Assembly (NCBI GenBank): GCA_964406505.1
Contig: CAYORX010000007.1
Span: 1-64,000, forward strand
From: DTU015 sp964406505
Lineage (GTDB): Bacteria > Bacillota > Sulfobacillia > Fermentithermobacillales > Fermentithermobacillaceae
Length of the DNA: 64,000 bases
Direction: 5' to 3'
In this document: positions 51,631 through 61,318 of the stretch, piece after piece
Layout of the letters: each line of letters begins with the position of its first letter
Numbering within the stretch: position 1 is the stretch's first letter
Notes under the pieces: model-generated
The model's input: the letters and a program-made list of their open reading frames with translations, nothing else
The model's database searches: none
What the model was told of the DNA's origin: nothing
Translations under genes and position numbers: made by a program

Positions 51631-52593
51631 GTGCGAAAGTTCGGAAGTTGTATACTCGTCATAATGCTCCTTGCAAGTTTGGCCGCAAGTTGTACGACAA
51701 CCGGTAATCAAGGAAACAAAAGCAGATTTATCTCCATCGCTACAAGTGGAGTAAGCGGTACCTTCTACCCCATCGGTGGAGCCATGGCAGAAGTTCTTTC
51801 CGATAAACTTCCTGGAGTAACAGCTACTGCCGAAGCAACTGGCGGAGGAGTGGAGAACCTTAGGCTTGTTGAAGACAATGAAGTTTTCGCAGGCGTAATA
51901 AGTGTTACAACGCTAGCTGCAGCGTACGAAGGACGTGAGCCCTTTGAAGAAAATGAATTCACCGAAGTACGCGCAGCATTTAACATGTTCCCCGGATATA
52001 TGTACATGGTAACTACTGACCCCAATATCAAGTCGATATCCCAAATAAAAGGTAAACGCGTAACCGTAGGTGATGCAGGTTCTGCTAGCGTTACTGATGC
52101 TCAAGACTCGCTGCGGGCACTAGGAATCGAATTTGAAGATATAAAACCTGTATATCTTGGGAAATCAAATGCCATGAACGCTCTTAGAGATGGGCTTGCA
52201 GATATAGCCATAGAATTTGCCGGAGGTAGACCAGCGTTTATTTCTGACTTCATGGCCACACGAAAATTATACTTTATTCCCATCACTGATGAAGAGACAG
52301 AAAAGGTTTCTAGCCAATTACCGTATTTTGGCGGTGTAATTCCTGCTTCATGGTTCGGAACACCCGAAGACATACCTACTTTAGTCACTTACGTAGCAAT
52401 GGTCGTCAATGACCAATCTTCAGAAGAAGACGTTTACGATTTCGTCAAAACCATATTCGAAAATCTAGGGAAGATACAAAAATCTCATCCGGCTGCAGGC
52501 GATATGTGCCTTGACAACGCCCACCTAGATGCTGGGGCTCCTTTTCATCCGGGGGCTGAAAAATATTACCAAGAACAAGGAATAGTCAAATGA
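51631..52593 (+). CDS. TAXI-family TRAP transporter solute-binding lipoprotein
   Basis: A 320-residue binding protein with a signal peptide ending in the lipobox LAASC, so Cys21 should be lipidated. ISIATSGVSGTFYPIGGAMAEVLSD (in parts) is the TAXI hallmark, followed by GGGVENLRLVEDNEV, VTVGDAGSASVTDAQDSL and VAGDMCLDNAHLDAGAPFHPGAEKYY (in parts, C-terminal). TAXI proteins deliver dicarboxylates, amino acids such as glutamate, or related solutes to the fused TRAP permease; the ligand cannot be read. GTG start after AAGGGGGAAA. The permease follows after 90 bases. Confidence 0.9.
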   Translation: MRKFGSCILVIMLLASLAASCTTTGNQGNKSRFISIATSGVSGTFYPIGGAMAEVLSDKLPGVTATAEATGGGVENLRLVEDNEVFAGVISVTTLAAAYEGREPFEENEFTEVRAAFNMFPGYMYMVTTDPNIKSISQIKGKRVTVGDAGSASVTDAQDSLRALGIEFEDIKPVYLGKSNAMNALRDGLADIAIEFAGGRPAFISDFMATRKLYFIPITDEETEKVSSQLPYFGGVIPASWFGTPEDIPTLVTYVAMVVNDQSSEEDVYDFVKTIFENLGKIQKSHPAAGDMCLDNAHLDAGAPFHPGAEKYYQEQGIVK

Positions 52594-52683
52594 CAGTCGC
52601 AGACAGGCGATGGGCAGGCATAAAACCTGCCCATCCCTCCTTTATCAACAACCTAACTTAATCATAATGTGGAGGGTCATCAA

Positions 52684-54579
52684 TTGAACATGATCTCAAA
52701 ACGTCTTACCGAAAAGGGCATTACAGCACAATGGGTACACCAAAGCGTTACAGCCACAGCCTTTGCATTTCCTATTGTCACCCTGGTCACTGTTCTTTTT
52801 CAATTAATGAGCCCAGAACAAACCAGAGCAATGTTTGTAGGCATTGTGCTCGCTTTTGTTTTTTTGCTGTTTCCAACTTCAAAATCTCATAGTAAAAACC
52901 GTATGCTGTTGGCTTTAGATGTTTTATTATCTATAACAATATTGGCGATATGGACCTATATAAGTTTAGGATGGTTCGGAATTGCAGCACGAACTGGAGC
53001 ATGGACTCACTTGGATATAATAGTCGCCTTAACCGGCTGTGTTCTCGTACTAGAAGCTACCCGCCGAACGGCCGGATGGGCATTTCTTATCATCTGCGGT
53101 GCATTTTTGCTTTACGCTAGGTTTGGTTACTATTTCCCATCCTTATTTGTACACCGTGGATTTTCATGGCAGCGACTTGCCTGTTCATTGTGCCTTACTA
53201 CACAAGGGTTTTTAGGTGTGGGTACATCGGTTATCCTCGATTATGTTTTTCCCTTTTTAATTGTAGGAGGACTTTTTAGAGCTGTAGGGGGCATGGATGT
53301 ATTAGGAGAGATAGCTAAACGTTTGGTGCAAGGGAAACCCGGTGGGGAAGCAAAGATTTCCGTAGTATCTAGCGCTGCATTTGGAATGTTTTCGGGAAGC
53401 GCTATCGCAAATGTAGCTACAACAGGCAATTTCACGATACCCTTAATGGCAAAAACCGGCTATTCACCCGCTTTCGCCGCTGCAGTAGAAACATGCGCCT
53501 CTACTGGTGGCCAGTTTATGCCCCCGGTTCTCGGAGCAGCAGCGTTTCTTATTGTAGAATACACGGGAGTACCATACGTAACTGTAATGCTAGCTTCACT
53601 GATTCCTGCTTTTTTATATTTTATGAGTGTTTACGTACGGATTGACCGCGAGGCACATCGATTGGGATTAGAACCTCAGACGGTTACAACTGAACCTTTT
53701 ATTGATGTGCTTAAATTAGCTGCTCCCTACATCATCACTTTTGCATTGCTTGTGTTAGGTATTGTTTGGTGGACACCTTTACGTGCGGTGGTTGTCTCGA
53801 CATTATTTCTTCTTATCTGTGGAATATTCCGTCCCAACATGCGTCTCAGTTGGGATTCTTTCAAAAAAGCAATGCTTGAATCTACGTCAGGAATACTTTT
53901 AACTGGTACGGCGTGCGTAGCTGTAGGAACCTTGGTAGTTGTAATGGGTATCACCGGTTTAGGTATTAGGCTATCTAGCGCAATTTTAACCTTAACTAGC
54001 GGAAACCTCATGCTTGCTTTAGTACTGACAGCGCTTGCTGCAACCGTGCTAGGAATGGGACTTCCTCCATCAGTAGTTTATATTTTTTGCGCAAGCACCA
54101 TGGCACCCGCATTGACGGAACTTAGAGTAGGGTTACTGCCCGCTCACCTGTTCATCTTTTATTTTGGAGCACTGGCAATGATCACACCTCCTGTGGGCAT
54201 GGCTTCGTTTACTGCAGCAACCATCGCCGATGAACATCCTTTAAAAGTTGGATGGGAAGCAACTAAATTAAGTATTTCAGCCTTCGTGCTTCCATTTTTC
54301 TTTGTATTCCAACCCGCACTTTTACTTCAGGGAACTGGTCTAGAAATCGCCCAGGTCGTAATTACATCTGCATTAGGTGTTTTGGCCACAACTATCGGCG
54401 TCGGAGGTTATCTCATCGCTCCCATTAGCAAAATCCAACGTGTGCTGTGGTTGATTACAGGTTTACTTTTAATTGATGCAAGATTTTTAACGGATATTGT
54501 GGCACTATGCCTAGGCGGAGTCTTAGTTTTCTTGCAACTCCGTGCCCGAGATCACCTTAAATGCCAACCGTCATTTTAA
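52684..54579 (+). CDS. TRAP transporter fused permease (DctQM type)
   Basis: A 631-residue membrane protein with roughly 15-17 helices, fusing the small (DctQ-like, first about 150 residues) and large (DctM-like) permease subunits. FGMFSGSAIANVATTGNFTIPLM (in parts), ETCASTGGQFMPPVLGAAAFL, VLGMGLPPSVVYIF and ITPPVGMASFTAATIA are typical of the DctM part. It works with the TAXI lipoprotein, powered by an ion gradient. The TTG at 52684 follows GGAGGGT by six bases; an ATG two codons later is an alternative. An M24 hydrolase gene follows at once. Confidence 0.9.
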   Translation: MNMISKRLTEKGITAQWVHQSVTATAFAFPIVTLVTVLFQLMSPEQTRAMFVGIVLAFVFLLFPTSKSHSKNRMLLALDVLLSITILAIWTYISLGWFGIAARTGAWTHLDIIVALTGCVLVLEATRRTAGWAFLIICGAFLLYARFGYYFPSLFVHRGFSWQRLACSLCLTTQGFLGVGTSVILDYVFPFLIVGGLFRAVGGMDVLGEIAKRLVQGKPGGEAKISVVSSAAFGMFSGSAIANVATTGNFTIPLMAKTGYSPAFAAAVETCASTGGQFMPPVLGAAAFLIVEYTGVPYVTVMLASLIPAFLYFMSVYVRIDREAHRLGLEPQTVTTEPFIDVLKLAAPYIITFALLVLGIVWWTPLRAVVVSTLFLLICGIFRPNMRLSWDSFKKAMLESTSGILLTGTACVAVGTLVVVMGITGLGIRLSSAILTLTSGNLMLALVLTALAATVLGMGLPPSVVYIFCASTMAPALTELRVGLLPAHLFIFYFGALAMITPPVGMASFTAATIADEHPLKVGWEATKLSISAFVLPFFFVFQPALLLQGTGLEIAQVVITSALGVLATTIGVGGYLIAPISKIQRVLWLITGLLLIDARFLTDIVALCLGGVLVFLQLRARDHLKCQPSF

Positions 54580-54605
54580 AAATAATTAATTCAAGGAGGA
54601 AAAAG

Positions 54606-55826
54606 ATGAATACTCAACTTCAATCCAAAGTGCCATACAATTGGGCATTCCGAAAAGAATGGTTTTATGCACCATTCCCAATTGAAGAATACCGCAGCAG
54701 GGTTAAAACATTATCTGAGCGCTGTGCAGCTCAAGGATACGATTTAGCCATTGTTCACAGCAACAAAGGTAGCAGAGGCGATCTGCGCTATTTAGCAAAT
54801 TGGGACAACTTTATCGGCGGCGACAGTCTATTGATAGTACCAACATCCAGTGCCGAACCAGCTCTAATAACTAACTCCATCTTCCACGGCGAACCCATGC
54901 ATGCATGTATGTTTACATCATGGATCGAAAATGCATACGCAGAAGATCATCCTGGTACTGTAACGCATAAAGTCTCCCTGATGAACCTTCTTACTAAAGT
55001 GCTATCAGATTACGGCCTTCTTAAGGGAAATGCAGCGCTGATAGGAAAAACAATGCCTGCCATCCTTTATGATGATATACAAGCTACATTTCCAAATCTA
55101 ACCCTTACACCGGCCCATGACATTTTGGGCCACATGAAAGCTATTAAAAGCGACGCTGAAATTGAAATGCTCAGAAAAGTTGGTTCAATCGCCGGGGCCG
55201 GGCTTTTGGCAGGGTACAAAGCAGCAAAACCCGGTATTACCGAACACGACATGGCGGGCGCTATATACGAAGCGATGATGAAAGCGGGCGCGGAAGAAAT
55301 TCCTGGCCCACTTGCTATCGTATCTGGACCGCGGGCAGGTTTTAAACACGTATTTCCGTCAAACAGAGTGATTCAAGCCAACGAAATGGTGTGCTTAGAC
55401 ATTGCAGCGCTTTACGGTGGATATTTCGCAGATGCAGCAAGGGGCTTTTACGTAGGAGATCCAACTCCTGAGATCCGTCACATGCTGGATACGGCACTAG
55501 CCATGTCCGACGAAGTACTAAGCCAGATTAAGGCAGGCGTACCTATTAAAAAGCTAATGGATATCGCAAAAAAAGTTGCCAACAAGAATAATTTGGGACA
55601 CATGTATTATGCAAAAGGCTTTGGACATGGCATCGGAACTAACAAAGCTGAACTTCCGAAATTCGCAGTAGGTACTGACGATATCTTAGAGAAAAATATG
55701 GTGTTTGCGCTTGAGCCTATGTTAGTGGAAACTGGCTTGGGAACTGCAGTTGTTGAAGACATGGTTCGCGTTACAGAAAACGGTTACGAAATTTTATCTC
55801 AAGGCTGCCCACGAAAACTTTGGTAG
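54606..55826 (+). CDS. M24-family hydrolase (Xaa-Pro peptidase/creatinase-like)
   Basis: A 406-residue pita-bread fold protein. The five metal ligands are visible: Asp and Asp in CLDIAALYGGYFADAARGF, His in GFGHGIG, Glu in FALEPML and Glu in VVEDMV. The second conserved His of aminopeptidase P (seven residues after the first, normally HE) is Ala here (GHGIGTNKAELP), so it may not be a prolyl peptidase; creatinase- or ectoine-hydrolase-like enzymes are alternatives. The ATG at 54606 follows AAGGAGG by six bases. It is co-transcribed with the TAXI-TRAP genes and presumably acts on the imported compound. Confidence 0.85.
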   Translation: MNTQLQSKVPYNWAFRKEWFYAPFPIEEYRSRVKTLSERCAAQGYDLAIVHSNKGSRGDLRYLANWDNFIGGDSLLIVPTSSAEPALITNSIFHGEPMHACMFTSWIENAYAEDHPGTVTHKVSLMNLLTKVLSDYGLLKGNAALIGKTMPAILYDDIQATFPNLTLTPAHDILGHMKAIKSDAEIEMLRKVGSIAGAGLLAGYKAAKPGITEHDMAGAIYEAMMKAGAEEIPGPLAIVSGPRAGFKHVFPSNRVIQANEMVCLDIAALYGGYFADAARGFYVGDPTPEIRHMLDTALAMSDEVLSQIKAGVPIKKLMDIAKKVANKNNLGHMYYAKGFGHGIGTNKAELPKFAVGTDDILEKNMVFALEPMLVETGLGTAVVEDMVRVTENGYEILSQGCPRKLW

Positions 55827-55842
55827 ATTAGGCCGGAAATTA

Positions 55843-55881
55843 GATGCGGTATATCGTTACCGCCTTTCGGTATACCGCATC
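55843..55881 (+). terminator. Hairpin after the M24 gene
   Basis: GATGCGGTATA (55843-55853) pairs perfectly with TATACCGCATC (55871-55881). It is followed by TTAAAAT, so termination may be partial and the hydroxyacid dehydrogenase downstream could still be co-transcribed. Confidence 0.55.
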
Positions 55882-55914
55882 TTAAAATGATATACTTTTA
55901 CAAGGGGATTTCAT

Positions 55915-56889
55915 GTGAAAAGAATAGTTTGCACCTCGCAAAACTTTGGTAAACACTCTCTAGATTTGATCAAACTTCATTTAAGTCAAGAAAAATGCGA
56001 TCTCATATGGCTTAACAAAACAGAACCGATTACAAATGAAAATGAATTAATCGAATTAATTGCAGATTATGAAGCAGTAATATCTTACTCAGGATTTGAC
56101 GCTTTTTCAAAATATGTTATCGAGTCTTCGCCGCAATTAAAGATAATTTCTCGGCACGGCATAGGATATGACTCTATCGATTTAGAAACTGCGACTCGCC
56201 GCGGAGTATATGTTTGTACAACCCACAAAGGTGCCAATGAAGAACGAGCTGTGGCTGATTTAACAATCGCGCTGCTTTTAGCGCTTACAAGGCGAATAAT
56301 CGAACTGAGCATAGCTACCAAATCCGGTAAATGGGAACGGCCCTTAGCGTTTGATCTATGGGGAAAGAATTTGGGGATTATTGGTATGGGTAAAATCGGA
56401 AAGGCAGTGGCGGTAAGAGCGAAAACTTTCGGGTTACACATCAAAGCCTTTGATCTTAACAAAGATACAGCCTTTGCCAAACGACACGAAGTCGAATACA
56501 TACCTTTGAATGAGTTATTGTCCACATCCGATTACGTTACAATTCATACCCCTTTAACCAAGGAAACTAAAGGAATGATTGGCCATAAAGAAATTTCACT
56601 AATGAAACAAGGATCCTTTTTGATAAATTGTGCCCGGGCTCCTATCATAGACACCCAAGCGTTATTTGAAGCTTTAAGAGATAAACATCTCGCAGGGGCC
56701 GGGCTAGATGTATACCACAGTGAACCACCACACGACGATCCTTTGTTAAGCCTTGAAAATGTAATTGCAATGCCACATGTAGCTGCATACACCGTTGATA
56801 CTATTCAAGCGATGGATATGATTACGCTAAAAGCTTGCACATCGGTGCTTAACGGACACAGACCTGATAACATTATAAATAATTTGTGA
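55915..56889 (+). CDS. D-isomer-specific 2-hydroxyacid dehydrogenase
   Basis: A 324-residue NAD-dependent dehydrogenase (phosphoglycerate/hydroxypyruvate reductase-like). The Rossmann motif is LGIIGMGKIGKAVAVRAKTFG. The catalytic Arg is in NCARAPIID, Glu in YHSEPP and His in MPHVAAYT. GADLEV-like segments of SerA regulatory domains are absent, so it is not a full-length SerA. GTG start after AAGGGG. It lies between the TRAP/M24 operon and a convergent acyl-CoA synthetase gene, and may reduce a 2-oxoacid from the imported compound (inference). Confidence 0.85.
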   Translation: MKRIVCTSQNFGKHSLDLIKLHLSQEKCDLIWLNKTEPITNENELIELIADYEAVISYSGFDAFSKYVIESSPQLKIISRHGIGYDSIDLETATRRGVYVCTTHKGANEERAVADLTIALLLALTRRIIELSIATKSGKWERPLAFDLWGKNLGIIGMGKIGKAVAVRAKTFGLHIKAFDLNKDTAFAKRHEVEYIPLNELLSTSDYVTIHTPLTKETKGMIGHKEISLMKQGSFLINCARAPIIDTQALFEALRDKHLAGAGLDVYHSEPPHDDPLLSLENVIAMPHVAAYTVDTIQAMDMITLKACTSVLNGHRPDNIINNL

Positions 56890-56907
56890 GCGCAATCAGT
56901 CAAATAA

Positions 56908-56954
56908 AAAGAAGCGGTTAACATCTTGCTAAGAAATGTTGAATCCGCTTCTTT
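56908..56954. terminator. Bidirectional terminator between convergent genes
   Basis: AAAGAAGCGG (56908-56917) pairs with CCGCTTCTTT (56945-56954), with an inner AACAT/ATGTT pair. The minus side is followed by TTTATTTG and the plus side by AATTCTTTT. Confidence 0.85.
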
Positions 56955-56961
56955 AATTCTT

Positions 56962-59082
56962 TTAGTTAGTATCAGACACTTTAAGTCTAGCATCTAGCAC
57001 GCCAATCCCAGTTGGATAAACGCGTACAGGGTTAAGTTCAATATCTGTAACTTCTGGATTTAACGCTATGATCTCCGACATCTTTACGATACATTCCGCC
57101 AATGCGTCGATATCAAGGGGCTCAGAACCCCTGTATCCTTGAAAAATCTTAGATGCTTTTATAGATTTGATCATGTTTATAGCTGTTTCCTTTGAAATAG
57201 GCGCCATTTTAAATACCATGTCAGAAAAAACCTCTACAAATACACCACCCATGCCAAACATGACCATAGGGCCCATTTGTACATCTTTTACGGCCCCCAC
57301 TATAACCTCAGGCCCTGATTTAGCATGCGGCGCTAGCAAATACCCATCAATAGTCGCCTCAGGCGCTTTTTGATTTACTGACTTTCGTATTTTATTAATA
57401 GCTTGCGCTAGTTCAAAATCATCTGCGATATTTAACACCACACCGCCCACATCTGTTTTATGCACTATTTGCGGCGATACGATTTTTGCAACCAAAGGAT
57501 ACCCCAAATTTCTTGCTGCCTCTTTAGCTTCGTCTAGAGTTTGCACCAATGCATAAGGTCCAACGTCTAGCCTATAAAATCCAAGTAATTGCCGTGCTGT
57601 TACTTCAGTAGCACCTCGCTTTACAGCACGCCGCAAAATATCTGACACAGTGTCACTGTCGACTGTTCTAGCAAGCCTTTTTTGGGAGTCATCGCCAAGT
57701 GATTTTAGTAGCCTAAATCTTTTTACCATGTTGCTCATGGCTCTAGATGCTCTGTCGGGCATATCGAACGTGGGATAGTTACGTGCCTCAAGAAAACGTC
57801 GCGCTTCCTTGACCCAATCGCCGGCCATAATACATGAAAGCACCGGTTTGTTTATTCCGCTCGCCGCTTTATGGATTTCCTGAGCAAGTTTAACGGGAGA
57901 CAGAAAAGTTGGGGGAACACTTAAAAGCACAACCCCGTCGACATTAGGATCCATCAACACGGTTTCCAAAGCTAATCCATGTTGCTCTTCGTCACCAGCC
58001 GCAGTCATGTCAATGTAGCCTTTAGGCTGATTGATGGTAGCCATAGGAGGCAGAATTTCCTTGAGTCGTTTCACAGTACCTAGCGACAAATCAGATAGCT
58101 CACATTCATTCATCTCGAGTAATGCATCCATAGCAGTAATCCCCATGCCGCCCGCCTCAGTCAAAATACAAATACGATTGCCTTTGGGCAACGACTGCAT
58201 ACCTAAGGCTCTTGCTGTATCGAGCAGTTCTTCTATCGTGTCAACTCTTACTATACCGCTTTGTTCAAAAGCACCGTCGTATACGTCGTCGCTGCCTGCT
58301 AACGACCCGGTATGCGAAAAAGCTGCACTGGCTCCAAGATTTGTTTTACCCACCTTGAGCACTACGACAGGTTTATCCTCCGCTATCGTCTTAGCTGTTT
58401 CCATAAATTCGCGGGCGTTAGCGAATCCTTCCATGTATACACCTATTACTTTAGTACTCGAATCTGTTCGATAATATTTTAAAATCTCGAGCATGTCCAC
58501 GTCGCACATATTACCGACATGGGCAAACTTGCTAAACCCCAACGGCACAGGTTGATCACCGTCAAACATCAAAATAGATGCACCCAAAGACCCACTTTGA
58601 GTCATAATGCTCATTCCACCCGGCGTTTGCTTTACGCCTGGTGCAAAACTAGTATCCAAATTCATTCCTGTATTCATTATGCCAACACAATTCGGACCTA
58701 ATATCCTAATACCGGCCTCATCCGAAATCCACTTTATACGGTTTTCAAGCTCAATCCGGTCGGGATCACCTGTCTCAGAAAAACCGGCGGAAACGACTAT
58801 AGACGCTCTCACGTCGCCGCGTTTTCTGGCCTGTTCAAACACAGAAGGCACTAAAGGGGCAGGTATTACCACTATCATAAGTTCAACTTCTTCCGGTATG
58901 TCTAAAAGATTTGGATAGCATTTTAAATCTAATATTTGAGTTTCTTTAGGATTTATGGGATATATTTCGCCCGTAAATCCCAATCTTTTAAGATTAAGCA
59001 AAATCTGATGCCCCGCCTTACCAGGATCAACAGACGCACCAACAATCGCTACACTTTTCGGAGTAAAAAATGATCGCATCAT
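56962..59082 (-). CDS. ADP-forming acetate/acyl-CoA ligase, fused alpha-beta
   Basis: A 706-residue enzyme that makes ATP from an acyl-CoA, ADP and phosphate, releasing the acid (or the reverse). Domains: CoA-binding Rossmann (FTPKSVAIVGASVDPGKAGHQIL in parts), succinyl-CoA ligase-like with the catalytic histidine in AAFSHTGSLAG, then a C-terminal ATP-grasp domain (ATEVTARQLLGFY, PLVAKIVSPQIVHKTDVGGV in parts, DIELNPVRV). Start ATG 59082 after AGAGGTAAA, five bases after the preceding gene. It is the last gene of kbl-isomerase-synthetase; acetyl-CoA from Kbl could be its substrate (inference). Confidence 0.9.
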   Translation of the reverse strand: MMRSFFTPKSVAIVGASVDPGKAGHQILLNLKRLGFTGEIYPINPKETQILDLKCYPNLLDIPEEVELMIVVIPAPLVPSVFEQARKRGDVRASIVVSAGFSETGDPDRIELENRIKWISDEAGIRILGPNCVGIMNTGMNLDTSFAPGVKQTPGGMSIMTQSGSLGASILMFDGDQPVPLGFSKFAHVGNMCDVDMLEILKYYRTDSSTKVIGVYMEGFANAREFMETAKTIAEDKPVVVLKVGKTNLGASAAFSHTGSLAGSDDVYDGAFEQSGIVRVDTIEELLDTARALGMQSLPKGNRICILTEAGGMGITAMDALLEMNECELSDLSLGTVKRLKEILPPMATINQPKGYIDMTAAGDEEQHGLALETVLMDPNVDGVVLLSVPPTFLSPVKLAQEIHKAASGINKPVLSCIMAGDWVKEARRFLEARNYPTFDMPDRASRAMSNMVKRFRLLKSLGDDSQKRLARTVDSDTVSDILRRAVKRGATEVTARQLLGFYRLDVGPYALVQTLDEAKEAARNLGYPLVAKIVSPQIVHKTDVGGVVLNIADDFELAQAINKIRKSVNQKAPEATIDGYLLAPHAKSGPEVIVGAVKDVQMGPMVMFGMGGVFVEVFSDMVFKMAPISKETAINMIKSIKASKIFQGYRGSEPLDIDALAECIVKMSEIIALNPEVTDIELNPVRVYPTGIGVLDARLKVSDTN

Positions 59083-59086
59083 ATGT

Positions 59087-60046
59087 TTACCTCTTCTCGA
59101 ATTGATTTCCATTAGATGATCTTGTACGATACATATCCCATGCATTTATGAAATCTATCTTCGCTTTAGTAATCACATCCCAAGGATTTTCCTCCGACCG
59201 CGGCTTTACCTCAAGTGACATGCTAGGGCGCCTATTGCCATCCCAAAGCGTATGATTTAATGCGGTTTGAATAAATCGACTAAGATCCAGTACGCTTACT
59301 CTGCTGCCAGGAATTCCAAAAGGCGGATGCTGATCACCATAAAGCGGATGCGTAGAATCATCAACCACTGCATTTGCCAAATGAATGTGACATACAAACC
59401 CGGCGCATTGCGTAAAAACACTTTCCGGCTGTTCGTTAAGCTGCTGAATATGAGATTGGTCGACGACTAAGCCAAAATTATCGTAATCGCGGCGAACTTC
59501 TTTTGCGAATACTGAAGTTTCAGAAAAAGGTCCCAATAGTTGTTTGTGCTGTACGGCTCTATCTGCCGGCTCAAGTGCAACAACTAATTCTTTGTGAGTA
59601 GATTTGGTCCGTGCATACGAACATAAACTTTTCATGGAACTATATAAAGCTGAATACGCCTGCTCACGTTTCTGGGGGTCGGGATCAGGACCGCTAATAA
59701 AGAACACTGTTTCAGCCCCCAAAGAAAGAGCCTCGTCAATTAGTTCCTTACCGCGACTTACTGCGCTCTTTCGCAAATCCGAATCTAATGTTGAAAGGTT
59801 ATACTCATTAAAAACCATAGGGGGAATTGCTGAAAATATTACCCGTATACCAAAATGACGCAAGATTTCGGCAACACGTTTGCGAGCGTTAAAATCTTCA
59901 ATATGAGTAATATCAATAACCGTAAAATCACTATCGTTTAGGCATTGCTCGAGATTATCTACTATGGGTCCTTTCCCTTCAATAGTATCCAAATAACTCA
60001 TATAGTGGACTACACCCAAATCGAGCGTATTTTTCCAACCGGCCAT
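59087..60046 (-). CDS. Sugar phosphate isomerase/epimerase-like TIM-barrel protein
   Basis: A 319-residue protein that looks like the AP endonuclease family 2/xylose isomerase-like TIM barrel. SLGAETVFFISGPDPDPQKREQAYSAL (in parts), ELVVALEPADRAVQHK, FGLVVDQSHI and VCHIHLANAVVDDSTHPLYGDQHPPFG (in parts) supply the expected Glu, Asp and His metal ligands. Substrate unknown. ATG 60046 follows AAGGAGG by eight bases. It lies between kbl and the ADP-forming ligase, which is odd for a sugar isomerase and suggests a role in the same amino acid route. Confidence 0.7.
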   Translation of the reverse strand: MAGWKNTLDLGVVHYMSYLDTIEGKGPIVDNLEQCLNDSDFTVIDITHIEDFNARKRVAEILRHFGIRVIFSAIPPMVFNEYNLSTLDSDLRKSAVSRGKELIDEALSLGAETVFFISGPDPDPQKREQAYSALYSSMKSLCSYARTKSTHKELVVALEPADRAVQHKQLLGPFSETSVFAKEVRRDYDNFGLVVDQSHIQQLNEQPESVFTQCAGFVCHIHLANAVVDDSTHPLYGDQHPPFGIPGSRVSVLDLSRFIQTALNHTLWDGNRRPSMSLEVKPRSEENPWDVITKAKIDFINAWDMYRTRSSNGNQFEKR

Positions 60047-60079
60047 TAGTGCTTCCTCCTTAAACATTTTCGTTACATA

Positions 60080-61318
60080 TCAGATAATGCCAAGTTGTTT
60101 TCCAACTTTTTCGAATCGCGATAACGCAAATTCCATATCCTCCATGGTATGTTCCGAAGAAACTTGCACTCTTACCCTTGCCTGACCTTTAGGGGTGACC
60201 GGATAACCAAATCCAGGAGCAAAAACTCCTTCATCAAACAGTTTACGCCCCATTTCCATAGTTTTCTCAGTATCCCGAATAAGTATCGGAATTACGCCAG
60301 TATCTTCTCCCAAAATTTCAAAACCGAATCCTTTTAGGGACTCACGGAAAAACTGCGCATTTGACTGAAGTCGTTTGATAAATGAAGGATCGGTTTTCAA
60401 AAGATCAATAGAGGCAATATTCGCGCTTACCACGGCAGGGGGCAGCGCGTTCGTAAATATGAAAATTCTTGCGTTATTGATAAGATAATCTATAACCTCG
60501 CGACTAGCTGCAACATACCCGCCTACCGTACCGCCAAGAGCTTTCCCCAAAGTGCCTGTAATAACGTCTACCTGTCCAATCACATCGAAATATTCGGGAG
60601 TTCCACGCCCAGTTTTACCTACAACTCCTGCAGCATGTGCTTCATCACAAACGATAAAAGATGAGTGTCGACGTGCTATTTTTACCAACTCATCAAGGGG
60701 CACCATATCGCCATCAAAACTAAAAACTCCGTCCGTCACGATCATTTTTAGCCCTTTGCAATCCGATTCTTCTTCAAGCATACGTTCTAGCGTAGCCATA
60801 TCATTGTGAGGATAAACCTTTAAATCAGCCTTGCTCATACGGCAGCCGTCGATGATACTAGCATGGTTGAGCTGATCGCTGAAAATTATATCGCCCTCTC
60901 CTGCTAGAGTGGAAATAGTTCCGATATTGGCAGAATAGCAAGAGTGATATAAAAGTGCTGCTTCAGTCCCTGACAATTCAGCCAAACGTCGTTCTAGTTG
61001 TTCGTGAAGTATATTAGTGCCACATAGTGTTCGACCTGCAGCCATTCCACAACCATATTTTTTGATGGCTTCGATGGCAGCCTGGCGAGGCTCAGGTCTC
61101 GATAAAAAATTGTGATAGTTGTTTGAAGCAAGCATTAAAAGTTGACGACCTTCTATCTCAACTTTAGGCCCCTGGGCTGATTCCAACACATCCCATCGGC
61201 TGAACAAACCAGATTCTTTACGTCGGTGATTAGATTTTTTACATCTTTCATAAAGCCCTAGATCTAACATGGACTGTCCTTGTCCTTCGTCTAATAAATC
61301 TTTCCCATCGCCAATCAT
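60080..61318 (-). CDS. kbl: 2-Amino-3-ketobutyrate CoA ligase (alpha-oxoamine synthase family)
   Basis: A 412-residue PLP enzyme. Lys259 in GTLGKALGGTVGG forms the Schiff base, and Asp225 in VCDEAHAAGVVG contacts the PLP ring. YGCGMAAGRTLCGTNILHEQLE (in parts) is the family N-terminal signature, with GxA/GTR-like features of Kbl rather than BioF. Kbl converts 2-amino-3-ketobutyrate plus CoA to glycine and acetyl-CoA. Support for kbl over bioF: a short-chain threonine dehydrogenase is encoded in the window, an ADP-forming acetyl-CoA synthetase follows in the operon, and no bio gene is adjacent. The ATG at 61318 follows GGGAGGG. BioF cannot be fully ruled out by reading alone. Confidence 0.8.
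   Translation of the reverse strand: MIGDGKDLLDEGQGQSMLDLGLYERCKKSNHRRKESGLFSRWDVLESAQGPKVEIEGRQLLMLASNNYHNFLSRPEPRQAAIEAIKKYGCGMAAGRTLCGTNILHEQLERRLAELSGTEAALLYHSCYSANIGTISTLAGEGDIIFSDQLNHASIIDGCRMSKADLKVYPHNDMATLERMLEEESDCKGLKMIVTDGVFSFDGDMVPLDELVKIARRHSSFIVCDEAHAAGVVGKTGRGTPEYFDVIGQVDVITGTLGKALGGTVGGYVAASREVIDYLINNARIFIFTNALPPAVVSANIASIDLLKTDPSFIKRLQSNAQFFRESLKGFGFEILGEDTGVIPILIRDTEKTMEMGRKLFDEGVFAPGFGYPVTPKGQARVRVQVSSEHTMEDMEFALSRFEKVGKQLGII

Noticed and set aside
51631..54579. TAXI-TRAP operon as a glutamate importer
   Set aside because: Some TAXI systems carry glutamate, but nothing in the sequence fixes the ligand here.
60080..61318. bioF assignment for the PLP enzyme
   Set aside because: The family is shared, but the context (threonine dehydrogenase in the window, ADP-forming ligase in the operon, no bio genes) favours kbl.
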